The translations under genes and the position numbers were made by a program. The notes beneath the pieces are model-generated. The model did no database searches. It was given only the letters and a program-made list of their open reading frames with translations, and was not told where the DNA came from. Shown piece by piece: positions 1-8,109 of a stretch of 64,000 nt of DNA (its first letter is position 1; every line of letters begins with the position of its first letter). The stretch is from Neoroseomonas soli. GTDB taxonomy: Bacteria; Pseudomonadota; Alphaproteobacteria; Acetobacterales; Acetobacteraceae. The DNA lies in contig NZ_JAAEDM010000001.1 in the NCBI RefSeq assembly GCF_018129065.1, forward strand, positions 1 through 64,000, written 5' to 3'.

Positions 1-362
1 GCTTCGCCGCAGCCGCCCCGCCGACCGATGCGACGCTGCGCCTGTCCTTCGAGGACGCCGCCCGCGCCGGCCGCGCCGCCAGCGAGGCCTCCCGCGAGGG
101 CCAGGGCGTGCTCGATTCCGCCGTGACGCGGCTTTCGGGCCTCGTCACCGTCCGCCGCGGGCAGGAGGTGGTCTGGGGTGACGCCGCCGCCGCCGAGATC
201 GAGCGCGCCCGCCGCGCCGTCGAGGCCGGTGACGTCGAGGGCGCGCTGGCGCACCTGGCGCGCCTGCCGGCCCCGGCGCAGGAGGCGATGCGCGCCTGGA
301 CGGATCAGGCCCGGGCGCTGACCGAGGCGCGTGCCGCCCTCGCCACGCTGGCCGCGGGCTGA
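1..362 (+). CDS. Mitofilin-like (COG4223) protein, C-terminal part, cut by window edge
   Basis: The reading frame is open from base 3 and ends in TGA at 360-362, so this is the last roughly 120 codons of a gene that starts outside the window. The visible part is Ala/Arg/Glu-rich and helical, with the pattern of the C-terminal domain of alphaproteobacterial mitofilin-like inner-membrane proteins. These usually lie between hemD and hemY. The next gene is hemY after only 9 bases, so the two are probably cotranscribed. The family call rests mainly on this gene order and on the helical Ala-rich composition. No catalytic motif is expected or seen. In alphaproteobacteria such proteins help to organise the inner membrane, and any direct role in haem synthesis is unproven. 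Confidence 0.7.
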   Translation, partial: FAAAAPPTDATLRLSFEDAARAGRAASEASREGQGVLDSAVTRLSGLVTVRRGQEVVWGDAAAAEIERARRAVEAGDVEGALAHLARLPAPAQEAMRAWTDQARALTEARAALATLAAG

Positions 363-371
363 GGTCGCGTC

Positions 372-1622
372 ATGCGCCGCGCGCTCCTGCTGCTGGCCTC
401 GCTCAGCGCCGTCACTGCCCTCGCGCTCTGGCTCGCCCGCGTCGGCGGCAGCGTGGAGGTCGAGGTTGGCGAGATCTGGGTCGGCATCACCTTCCCGATC
501 GCGGTGATGGGCCTCGCCATCCTCTTCGCGCTGTTCCACACCATCCTGACTGCCTTCCACTGGGTGGGTGAACTGCCGGCCCGCCGCCGCGCCGCGCGGC
601 GCGAGCAACGACGCGCCGATGGTGATGCCGCGGTGACCCGGGCGCTGGTGGCGCTCGCCGCCGGCACGCCGGAGGCGGCGCGCGTCGAGGTGCGCCGCGC
701 GCGGATGCTGCTCGGCGAGACGCCGCAGACCCTGTTGCTCACGGCCGAAGCCGAGCGACTGGCAGGCCGCGAGGACGCTGCTGCGACCGTGTTCAAGCAA
801 CTCGCCGACCGCGGCGATGCGCGCTTCCTCGGCCTGCGCGGCCTGCTGCGCCAAGCGATGCAGCGGCAGGACTGGGCCGCCGCCCAGCGCCTCGCGAAGG
901 AGGCCGAGGCCGCGCAGCCCGGTGCCGCTTGGCTGCGCGAGGAGCGCCAGGTGCTGGCGCTGCGCACCCATGACTGGCGCGAGGCGCTGGCCCTGTCGCC
1001 CCCCGACGCGTCGCGCGCGGCGCTGGCGCTGGCGGCGGCGATGCAGGAGGAGGACCCGGCGCGCGCCGCCGAGTTCGAGAAACAGGCCTTCGCCGCCGAT
1101 TCCGCCTTCGCGCCCGCGGCGTTGGCCCATGCCAGGCGGCTGGCCGCGACTGGCTCGGCGCGCCGGGCGCGGGCGGTGCTGGAACAGTCATGGTTCGCGG
1201 CACCGCATCCCGACGTCGGCGCGGCGTGGATCGCGGGGGAGAAGGACAGCCTCGCTCGCGTGAAGGCGGTGGAGGACCTTATCCACCGCAATCGCGAGCA
1301 TCCGGAAAGCCGCCTGCTGATGGCGCGCACCGCGATCGATGCCGGGCTCACCGGGCGTGCACGGACGGAGCTGGAGGCGCTGGTCGGGGCCGGCGCGGCG
1401 GACCGGCGGGCCTACCTGATGCTCGCCGAGCTCGAGGAAGTGGAGCACGGCGACACCGCCGATGCCCGGGCCGCGCAGGCGAAGTGGCTGCGCGCGGCGG
1501 CCAACGCGCAGGGCGCGCCGCGCTGGCGCTGCGCGTCCTGCGGGGCCGAGCACAATGCCTGGAAGGCGGAGTGCGCGGCTTGCGGGACGGTCGGGCGCAT
1601 CGGGTGGTCGGCGGCGGGGTGA
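372..1622 (+). CDS. hemY: HemY-like TPR membrane protein with C-terminal zinc ribbon
   Basis: This 416-residue protein begins with two hydrophobic segments (about residues 3-20 and 37-60), the HemY_N arrangement, followed by helical TPR-type repeats over about residues 95-375. The C-terminus carries two Cys pairs, C387/C390 and C401/C404 (CASC and CAAC), a likely zinc ribbon of the kind seen in alphaproteobacterial HemY proteins. The family sits in the inner membrane near late haem-synthesis enzymes, and its exact biochemical role is unsettled. This is not the Gram-positive HemY oxidase. It starts 9 bases after the mitofilin-like gene. A strong hairpin just after the stop (1631-1654) probably ends the transcript. 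Confidence 0.88.
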   Translation: MRRALLLLASLSAVTALALWLARVGGSVEVEVGEIWVGITFPIAVMGLAILFALFHTILTAFHWVGELPARRRAARREQRRADGDAAVTRALVALAAGTPEAARVEVRRARMLLGETPQTLLLTAEAERLAGREDAAATVFKQLADRGDARFLGLRGLLRQAMQRQDWAAAQRLAKEAEAAQPGAAWLREERQVLALRTHDWREALALSPPDASRAALALAAAMQEEDPARAAEFEKQAFAADSAFAPAALAHARRLAATGSARRARAVLEQSWFAAPHPDVGAAWIAGEKDSLARVKAVEDLIHRNREHPESRLLMARTAIDAGLTGRARTELEALVGAGAADRRAYLMLAELEEVEHGDTADARAAQAKWLRAAANAQGAPRWRCASCGAEHNAWKAECAACGTVGRIGWSAAG

Positions 1623-1630
1623 TGGGAAGG

Positions 1631-1669
1631 TCGGGGGAGGGGAACCTCCCCCGAACCCCCTCCCTTCTT
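1631..1669 (+). terminator. G-rich/C-rich hairpin, probable terminator, dispersed-repeat copy A
   Basis: A perfect 10-bp stem, TCGGGGGAGG with CCTCCCCCGA, closes a GGAA loop (1631-1654) and is followed by a C/T-rich tail ending in CTTCTTT. It lies between hemY (+) and the converging GMC gene (-). The same stem, loop and tail recur at 30852, and a variant at 11808, so it belongs to a repeat family. Confidence 0.65.
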
Positions 1670-1695
1670 TGGATAGTTTGAGCCGGCGGGGCGGG

Positions 1696-3291
1696 TCAGG
1701 GGCGCCGCATGAACTCCGCAAGGCGCTCGGCAACCAGCATCACGGCGGGCTGGATGTTCGGGGAAGGGATCAGCGGGAAGGCGGAGGCATCCGCCACGCG
1801 CAGGCCCTCGATGCCGCGAACGCGCAATTCAGGGTCGAGCACCGCCATCGGATCCGTGCCCATTTTTGCGGTGCCGCAGGGATGGAAGACGGTGCCGGCG
1901 GTGGCGCGGATGTTCTCGAGGATCGCCTCGTCCGTCGCCGCTTCGGGGCCGGGGCGCAGTTCCTCCTCGATCAGCGAGGCGAGCGGTGCCTGCGCGGCGA
2001 TCTTCCGCCCGAGATGCGCCGCGCCGAGCATGACGCGGATGTCGTTCGGGTGGTCGAGGTAGTTCGCGCGGATGCCGGGCTTGTCCTCGAAGCGGGGGGA
2101 TTTCAGGAAGACCTCCCCGCGGCTGTCGGGGCGGCAGGCGCCGTAGTTGAACATGAAGCCGGGGAAGTCCTGCAGCCCCTTCATGTAGTCGAAGGTGGAG
2201 AAGTTCACGAAGAGGAACTGGGCCTCCGCTTCCTCGGCGCCGGGCGTCACGCGCGCGAAGGCGTTGGCCTCCCCCGCGCCGATGGACAGCGGGCCTTTGC
2301 GGGAGAGCAGGTAGTCGAGGCCCATCTTCGCCTTGCCGAAAGGCGAGCGCAGCATCTCGTTCAGCGTTCCGCAGGGCTTCGCGCGGTAGATGAACTTCGC
2401 GATCAGGTGGTCCTGCAGGTTCTTCCCCACGCCGGGGCTGTGGTGGACCACGGGGATGCCCAGCGCCTGCAACGCCGCGCCGTCGCCGATGCCCGAGAGC
2501 ATCAGCAGCTTCGGCGTCTCGATCGCGCCGGCGGAACAGACCACGCTGCGGGTCGCGCGGAAGGTGACGGGCTGGCCGTTCTGCCGCGCCTCGACGCCGA
2601 CGGCGCGGCCGTTCTCGACGATGATGCGCGTCGCCAGCACGCCGGTCTCGACGCGCAGATTGCCGCGCGCCATGGCCGGGCGGAGGTATTCCTTGGCCGT
2701 GGAGGACCGGCGGCCGCCATTGACGTTGAGCTGCACCGGCCCGGCGCCGTCGATCGGGCGGCCGTTGTTCCAGTCCGCGTTGCGGGGCAGGCCGGCGGCG
2801 ACGCAGGCCTCGACGAAGGCGGCGGCGGCGGGGGCGAGCGCGCGCGGTTCGCGCACATGGATCGCGCCGGCGCTGCCGCGGGCAGGGTCGGGCGCGCCGT
2901 CCCAGTGCTCGATGCGGCGGAAGACCGGCTCGACCTCCTCATGCGACCAGCCGCGCGCACCGGATTGTGCCCAGCGGTCGAAGTCGTTCGGTGAGCCGCG
3001 GAGGAAGACGAGGCCGTTCACGCTGCCCGAGCCGCCGAGCACCTTGCCGCGCGGCCAGTGGATGCTGCGGCCGTTCAGGTTGGGCTCGGGCTCGGTCCGG
3101 TAGTCCCAGTCGTATCTCTGGCTGGCATAGAGCTTGGCGTAGCCGGCCGGCAGGCTGATCCAGATGTCGCGATCCGGCGGTCCGGCTTCCAGCAGCAGCA
3201 CGCGGCAGGCGGGATCCTCCGACAGCCGCGCGGCCGCGATGCAGCCGGCGGACCCGCCACCGACGATGACGATGTCCGCCTCGGCCTTCAT
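1696..3291 (-). CDS. GMC family oxidoreductase (choline/alcohol dehydrogenase-like)
   Basis: This FAD-dependent enzyme of about 531 residues belongs to the glucose-methanol-choline family, which oxidises alcohols or choline-like substrates. The N-terminal dinucleotide-binding motif GGGSAG follows the start closely. A PRGKVLGGSGSVNG segment matches GMC signature 1, and HPCGTAKMG near residue 490 holds the conserved catalytic His region. I chose the ATG at 3291, which puts the FAD motif at the usual distance. An in-frame GTG at 3354 overlaps the stop of the upstream Bug gene (GTGA), but its GGAG would be only two bases away. It is the last gene of the minus-strand operon 1696-6509. The substrate cannot be read from sequence, and the operon context suggests an amino or hydroxy acid, alcohol or amine. 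Confidence 0.88.
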   Translation of the reverse strand: MKAEADIVIVGGGSAGCIAAARLSEDPACRVLLLEAGPPDRDIWISLPAGYAKLYASQRYDWDYRTEPEPNLNGRSIHWPRGKVLGGSGSVNGLVFLRGSPNDFDRWAQSGARGWSHEEVEPVFRRIEHWDGAPDPARGSAGAIHVREPRALAPAAAAFVEACVAAGLPRNADWNNGRPIDGAGPVQLNVNGGRRSSTAKEYLRPAMARGNLRVETGVLATRIIVENGRAVGVEARQNGQPVTFRATRSVVCSAGAIETPKLLMLSGIGDGAALQALGIPVVHHSPGVGKNLQDHLIAKFIYRAKPCGTLNEMLRSPFGKAKMGLDYLLSRKGPLSIGAGEANAFARVTPGAEEAEAQFLFVNFSTFDYMKGLQDFPGFMFNYGACRPDSRGEVFLKSPRFEDKPGIRANYLDHPNDIRVMLGAAHLGRKIAAQAPLASLIEEELRPGPEAATDEAILENIRATAGTVFHPCGTAKMGTDPMAVLDPELRVRGIEGLRVADASAFPLIPSPNIQPAVMLVAERLAEFMRRP

Positions 3292-3350
3292 TTGGCCCGG
3301 CCGACTCAGACCTTCATGCCCTTCGGTGCCGCGGTCATCGGACAGGCCGC

Positions 3351-4340
3351 TCACGCCTCCATACGCACGCCGGTGCGCTCCACCACGCCCTTGAACTTGT
3401 CGAGTTCGGACTGGAAGAAGGCGCGCGCATCGGCCGGGGCGTTCGCGCGGCGATAGGGTGTGATTCCGGCGACGAGGAAGCGCTCGTTCAACTGCTGGTC
3501 GCGCAGCGCGGAGTTGATGGCGCGGTTCAGCGCGTCGGTGACCGCCGCGGGCATGCGCGGCGGGCCGACCACGGCGAACCAGTTGCCGATGTCGAAGCCC
3601 GGCATGCCGGATTCCGCGAGCGTCGGGATGTTCGGGAAGGCCGGGAAGCGCTCGAGGCCGGTGATGGCGATGCCGCGCACGCGGTTGTCGCGCACCTGCG
3701 CGGCGGCGGAGGCCAGGACTGCCACGCCCCAGGCGGTTTCCCCGCGCGCGATGCTTTCCACCATCAGCCCACCGGAGCGGTAGGGCACATGGGCGAACTT
3801 GCCGCCGAGGCCGAGCGTCACCGCGATCGATTCGGCAGCGAAGTGCGGGATGGAGCCGACGCCGGAGGAGGCGTAGGGCAGGTCGTCCTGCGGCCCGGCG
3901 CGCAGCTTCTGGACGGCCTCCGCCGCGTTCGCCGCCGGGAAGTTCGGCTTGGCGACCATGATGAGCGGGCCGTTCGCGACGACGGCGACATGGGTGAAGT
4001 CGTCCATTGGATTGTAGCGCGTGCCGCCCTGCATCGCGTGCGGAATGAGCGCGTGGGACGACGCTTCGTTCAGCATCAGCACGTAGCCATCGGCCGGCTG
4101 CCGGCGCAGCCAGTCCGCCGCGACGGTGCCGGACGCGCCGGGGCGGTTCTCGACCACGATGCGGGCATTGGGCCCGAGTTGGCCTTGCATGCGGTCTGCC
4201 AGCAGCCGCGCCGTGATGTCCGTCGAACCGCCTGGCGCGAAGCCGCTGACCAAGGTGATGACGCGGTCAGGGAAGGACTGCGCCCGCGCCACGGCGGGCG
4301 CGGCGAGGGCGGCAAGTGCGATCAGGCTGCGGCGATGCAT
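3351..4340 (-). CDS. Bug/TctC-family periplasmic solute receptor
   Basis: This 329-residue protein has a Sec-type signal peptide (MHRRSLIALAALAAPAVARA) and the Bug fold hallmarks: VSGFAPGGSTD early, then VVENRPGASG, and ADGYVLML. The family captures carboxylates or related small molecules in the periplasm, classically for tripartite tricarboxylate transporters. No TctA or TctB membrane partner is present in this window, so this is an orphan receptor that must share or lack a transporter. It sits within the operon between the PLP-dependent dehydratase (70-bp gap) and the GMC oxidoreductase, so its ligand is probably processed by those enzymes. The length is normal for the family. Confidence 0.9.
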   Translation of the reverse strand: MHRRSLIALAALAAPAVARAQSFPDRVITLVSGFAPGGSTDITARLLADRMQGQLGPNARIVVENRPGASGTVAADWLRRQPADGYVLMLNEASSHALIPHAMQGGTRYNPMDDFTHVAVVANGPLIMVAKPNFPAANAAEAVQKLRAGPQDDLPYASSGVGSIPHFAAESIAVTLGLGGKFAHVPYRSGGLMVESIARGETAWGVAVLASAAAQVRDNRVRGIAITGLERFPAFPNIPTLAESGMPGFDIGNWFAVVGPPRMPAAVTDALNRAINSALRDQQLNERFLVAGITPYRRANAPADARAFFQSELDKFKGVVERTGVRMEA

Positions 4341-4410
4341 GCGGACGTTCCCACGGTTGTTATCGTTTCGATCCGCAGGGAAGCGCCGAATGCCGGCGCC
4401 GGCAAGTGTG

Positions 4411-5391
4411 TCAGGCCGCCAGCGCCCGCGCGAAGACCGCCGGGTCGACGTTGCCGCCGCTGATGACCACGCCGATCACGCCGCCCTTCGCCGCCACCCT
4501 GCCCGCGAGCACGGCGGCGAGCGCGACGGAGCCCCCGGGCTCCGCGACCACCTTCAGGTGGTCGAAGGCGAAGCGCATGGCGCGGAAGACCTCGGCTTCC
4601 GTCACCGCGACGCCGCCGGCCAGGTGGCGATGGTTGATCGGGAAGGTCAGGGCGCCAGGCTGCTTCGACAACAACGAATCGCACAACCCGCTCGCGGGCG
4701 GCCCGTTCGCGACGATGTGGCCGGCCTCCAGTGATCGTCTCGTATCGTCCCAGCCTTCCGGCTCCACCGCCCAGACATCCGCCCGCGGCGCCAGAGCCTC
4801 GAATGCCAGCACGCAGCCAGCGGTCAGGCCGCCGCCGCCGGTGCAGACCGCGAAGACGTCCGGCACCAGGCCGAGCGCGGCGGCGTCCTCCAGCAGTTCG
4901 AGCGCGACGGTGCCCTGGCCGGCGATGACGTCCGGATGGTCAAAGGGCGGGATGATCGTGGCGCCGCGCTCGGCAGCGAGGACGCTTGCCAGCACGTCCC
5001 GGTCGACGCCGTGGCGGTCGAAGGGAACGATCTCCGCACCCCAGCGGCGCGTCGCTGCGATCTTGATGGCTGCGGCATCCGACGGCATCGCGATGGTCGC
5101 CTTCATGCCGAGCATGTGCGCGGCCGCCGCGCAGGCCTGGCCGTGATTGCCCGAGGAATGCGTGACGATGCCATGGCGCCTCGCCTCCGGGTCCATCAGC
5201 AGCGCCGCGTTGGTGGCGCCGCGCAGCTTGAAGGACCCCGTGCGCTGGAGCGGCTCGGGCTTGACCAGCACCGTCGCGCCGGTGAGTTCGTCGAGCAGGG
5301 GGTGACGCAGCAGCGGCGTGTGCAGGACACGTCCCGCAAGCCGGGCCGCGGCGGCGCGGACGTCCTCGAAGGTGGGGAGGGTGTCGCTCAT
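4411..5391 (-). CDS. PLP-dependent threonine/serine dehydratase family enzyme
   Basis: This 326-residue fold-type II PLP enzyme has the cofactor lysine motif SFKLRGA at about residues 53-59 and the Gly-rich phosphate loop TGGGGLTAG at about residues 178-186. It lacks the C-terminal ACT regulatory domain of biosynthetic threonine deaminase, which points to a catabolic threonine or serine dehydratase, or to a related hydroxy-aspartate ammonia-lyase or racemase. The ATG at 5391 overlaps the stop of the upstream FAD oxidoreductase by four bases (ATGA), which indicates translational coupling. The operon pairing with an amino-acid oxidase-like protein supports amino-acid catabolism. Confidence 0.87.
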   Translation of the reverse strand: MSDTLPTFEDVRAAAARLAGRVLHTPLLRHPLLDELTGATVLVKPEPLQRTGSFKLRGATNAALLMDPEARRHGIVTHSSGNHGQACAAAAHMLGMKATIAMPSDAAAIKIAATRRWGAEIVPFDRHGVDRDVLASVLAAERGATIIPPFDHPDVIAGQGTVALELLEDAAALGLVPDVFAVCTGGGGLTAGCVLAFEALAPRADVWAVEPEGWDDTRRSLEAGHIVANGPPASGLCDSLLSKQPGALTFPINHRHLAGGVAVTEAEVFRAMRFAFDHLKVVAEPGGSVALAAVLAGRVAAKGGVIGVVISGGNVDPAVFARALAA

Positions 5392-6509
5392 GCCGCTTTC
5401 CTCTTCGCGAAGCGCCGCGGGTCGCACAGCGGCACCGCGGCGGCGAGCGGACCGGGATCCTCCCCCGCGACCAGCGCCGCGAGCAGCGCGCCCGCGGCGG
5501 GCGCCGTCTGCATGCCGTAGCCGCCCTGGCCGACCATCCAGAAGAAGCCCTTTTCCGTGCCCTCGCCGATCGCGAGGCCGCGGTCGGGCGTGAAGGTGCG
5601 CAGGCCGGCCCAGCGGTGCTCGATGCGCGAGACGGGGATGTCGAGCGCCTGCTGCATGCGGTCCACGGCGACGGCCACGTCGTACTCGTCCGGCTGCGCA
5701 TCGCAGGGGTCGCTGTCGGTCTCGTCGGCGGGGCTGACCATCAGTTTCCGCCGTGCTTCCGCTCGCGCGTACCAGGTGTGGCCCGCATCGCCGAGCAGCG
5801 GCCAGTCGGAGCAGTCGTACTCGCCGGGATCGACGATGCAGGCGGTGCGGCGCTTGGGCTGCAGGCCGATGGGATCGAGGCCGGCGATGCGCGCCACCTC
5901 GTCGCCCCAGGCGCCGGCGGCGTCGACGATGACGGCGGCGGAGAAGACGTCGCCGGAGGAGGTCTCGGCATGCCACCGGCCGTCCTGCCGCCAGACGCGC
6001 CCGGCGCGGCTGCGCAGCGCGATCGTGCCCCCTGCTGCGCGCGCCTGGCGCAGGAAGCCCTGGTGCATGGCAGCGACATCGATGTCGAAGCAGTCGGCCT
6101 CCACCGCCGCCAGCGCGGCGTAGCCGTCGCGCAGTGCGGGGACCATGGCGCGCACTTCGCCGAGCGAAATCTCGCGTATGTCATCGCCCTCCGCGATCAT
6201 CTCCCGGAGGTGGCCGACCTGATCGGGCGGGGCGAGGTGGATCACCGGGCGCGCGCGCATCAGCGGGGCCTCGGCGAAGCCGGGCGGCGGCGCTTCGAAG
6301 AAGGCGCGCGAGACGGCAGTCAGGATGCGCACATCCGGGCCGCCGTAGTTGCGGATCCAGATGGCGGCGGAGCGCCCGGTGGCGTGGTAGCCGGCGCTTT
6401 CCTCGGCTTCCAGCAGGGCGACCCGGCGGGTGGCGGAAAGATGAGCGGCGGCGGTGGCGCCGGCGATGCCGGCGCCGATGACGAGGGCATCGAATTCGTG
6501 GTGATCCAT
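5388..6509 (-). CDS. FAD-dependent oxidoreductase, DAO family (glycine/D-amino acid oxidase-like)
   Basis: This 373-residue protein has the Rossmann motif VIGAGIAGATAAAHL at residues 10-24, then EAEESAGYHATGRSA, a form typical of DadA/GlcD-like DAO enzymes. The C-terminal GQGGYGMQ loop is the second FAD contact. It probably oxidises a D-amino acid, glycine or an N-methylated amino acid. It is the first gene of the four-gene minus operon and overlaps the dehydratase start by four bases. The 171-bp region upstream holds palindromic TAACC/GGTTA-type sites and is shared with the divergent ABC importer. Confidence 0.87.
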   Translation of the reverse strand: MDHHEFDALVIGAGIAGATAAAHLSATRRVALLEAEESAGYHATGRSAAIWIRNYGGPDVRILTAVSRAFFEAPPPGFAEAPLMRARPVIHLAPPDQVGHLREMIAEGDDIREISLGEVRAMVPALRDGYAALAAVEADCFDIDVAAMHQGFLRQARAAGGTIALRSRAGRVWRQDGRWHAETSSGDVFSAAVIVDAAGAWGDEVARIAGLDPIGLQPKRRTACIVDPGEYDCSDWPLLGDAGHTWYARAEARRKLMVSPADETDSDPCDAQPDEYDVAVAVDRMQQALDIPVSRIEHRWAGLRTFTPDRGLAIGEGTEKGFFWMVGQGGYGMQTAPAAGALLAALVAGEDPGPLAAAVPLCDPRRFAKRKAA

Positions 6510-6680
6510 GGCGACGTCAGCGTGATGTCCGCAGGCGTCATGTGCAAGCCAGGGTTTTGTAATCCAGCTTAAAGGTCATAACCGGTTGCCATTCCCGATT
6601 TTCCCTGACTAACCTTCCGGTTACCGACAAGCGGGCCCGCCATCCGAGGTCCGCGCCGGGGAGAGAACGGAAGGGAAAGC
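6510..6680. promoter_or_regulatory. Divergent promoter region with palindromic candidate operators
   Basis: This 171-bp spacer separates two divergent operons. It is visibly AT-richer than its surroundings and contains several short palindromes built on GGT/ACC: GGTCATAACC at 6574-6583, TAACCGGTTG at 6579-6588, and TAACC-TTCC-GGTTA at 6610-6623. These resemble a repeated half-site for a dimeric regulator, which is not encoded nearby. The site assignments are inference from symmetry only. A run GGAAGGGAAAG before 6681 serves as ribosome binding site. Confidence 0.45.
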
Positions 6681-8042
6681 ATGTCGAAGCACGGGATCAC
6701 CCGGCGCCATGTGCTGCGCAATGGGGCTGGCGTTCTGGCGGCGACCGCGGTCGGCGCGCCGATGGTGCATGCGCAGGGCACTGCCGGCAGCCTGCGCTTC
6801 GCATTCTGGGACCACTGGGTCCCGGGCGGCAACGATGCGCTGAAACAGCTCGCCCAGCGCTTCGGCGAGCAGAACCGCATCAACATGACGCTCGACTTCA
6901 TCAATACCACCGGCAACCAGCTTCAGCTGACGATCGCCGCCCAGGCGCAGTCGCGCAGCGGGCATGACGGCATCAGCCTGCTGCCGTGGGATCCGGGCAC
7001 CTACGCCGACCAGCTCGAGCCCTGCGACGACGTCATGCAGCGGCTCTCGGCGAAATTCGGCCCGGTGAACCCGGTCGCCGAATTCCTCACCAAGCGCAAT
7101 GGCGCCTGGCGCGGCGTCCCGGCGACCTCCGGCACCCAGGCCAAGCCGGCCTGCGTGCGCTTCGACCTGCTGAAGCAGCATGCCGGCCTCGACATCCGTG
7201 AGATGTGGCCGGCCGCGAACCGTGCCGGCCCCGGCGCGGACCGCTGGACCTGGGACACCTTCCTCACTGCCGCCGAGGCCTGCCACAAGGCCGGCGTTCC
7301 CTTCGGCCTGCCGATGGGGCAGTTCACCGACGCGGTGGACTGGGTCGGCGCGGTGTTCCTCGGCTACGGCGCGCGCGTGACGGATGAGCGCGGCAACCCG
7401 ACCATCCGCAACAACGCGGAACTGCGCCAGGCGATCGACTACCTGGTGCGTCTGTCGCGTTTCCTACCGAACGACGTCTGGGCGTGGGACGACGCCTCGA
7501 ACAACCGGGCGCTGATCTCCGGCCGTTCGGCGCTCATCTTCAATCCGCCCTCGGCCTGGGCGGTGGCGAAGCGCGACGCCCCGCAGGTCGCCGAGAACTG
7601 CTGGACCGTGCCGATGCCGGCCGGCCCCAAGGGCCGCTTCCTTGCCTACCTGCCCTATGTGACGGGCATCTGGTCCTTTGGCCGCAACAAGACGGCGGCC
7701 AAGTCGTTCCTCGAATACATCACGCAGCGCGAGAACGCCGAGCTCTGCTCCAACATGTCGCAGGGCTACGACATCCCGCCCTTCCTCAGCATGTCCGACT
7801 TCAAGGTCTGGGAGACGGAAGGCCCGCCGGTTGGTTCGGTCTACAACTACCCGCTGAAGCCGCACCACCAGGCGACCTATTCGATCGCCTTCTCGCCGGC
7901 CCCGCCGGAACTGGCGCAGCAGATGTACCTGCAGGCGCTGAACACGAAGCTCATCGCCCGCATCTCGCAGGGCGGGGAGACGGTGGATGCCGCGCTCGGC
8001 TGGCTGGAGCGCGAGATCAACAACATGCGCCGCGGCGGCTGA
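6681..8042 (+). CDS. ABC transporter extracellular substrate-binding protein (family 1)
   Basis: The 453-residue protein starts with a probable Tat signal (TRRHVLRNG, then an Ala-rich hydrophobic stretch ending VHAQ). The mature part has the general layout of family 1 carbohydrate-binding proteins. It is the first gene of a complete import operon: two permeases at 8110 and 9042, a UgpC/MalK-type ATPase at 9942, and an SDR. The neighbouring dehydrogenases suggest a polyol, sugar acid or sugar as ligand. A GC-rich hairpin lies just after the stop and may raise the level of this gene's mRNA relative to the permeases. Confidence 0.9.
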   Translation: MSKHGITRRHVLRNGAGVLAATAVGAPMVHAQGTAGSLRFAFWDHWVPGGNDALKQLAQRFGEQNRINMTLDFINTTGNQLQLTIAAQAQSRSGHDGISLLPWDPGTYADQLEPCDDVMQRLSAKFGPVNPVAEFLTKRNGAWRGVPATSGTQAKPACVRFDLLKQHAGLDIREMWPAANRAGPGADRWTWDTFLTAAEACHKAGVPFGLPMGQFTDAVDWVGAVFLGYGARVTDERGNPTIRNNAELRQAIDYLVRLSRFLPNDVWAWDDASNNRALISGRSALIFNPPSAWAVAKRDAPQVAENCWTVPMPAGPKGRFLAYLPYVTGIWSFGRNKTAAKSFLEYITQRENAELCSNMSQGYDIPPFLSMSDFKVWETEGPPVGSVYNYPLKPHHQATYSIAFSPAPPELAQQMYLQALNTKLIARISQGGETVDAALGWLEREINNMRRGG

Positions 8043-8057
8043 GCCGCGCCGCACCGA

Positions 8058-8081
8058 CGCCCGGGGCCTCGGCCCCGGGCG
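8058..8081 (+). other. Intra-operon GC-rich hairpin after the binding-protein gene
   Basis: CGCCCGGGGC (8058-8067) pairs with GCCCCGGGCG (8072-8081) around a CTCG loop. No T-run follows, so it is unlikely to stop transcription fully. Hairpins at this place in ABC operons commonly stabilise the upstream binding-protein mRNA. That function is inferred here. Confidence 0.55.
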
Positions 8082-8109
8082 CCTGCATGTTCCGATCGAG
8101 GATAGACGA

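Noticed and set aside
305-1351. Long minus-strand frame opposite hemY
   Set aside because: It is a high-GC shadow: Arg/Ala/Ser-rich, no motif, and lies against a gene with clear motifs.
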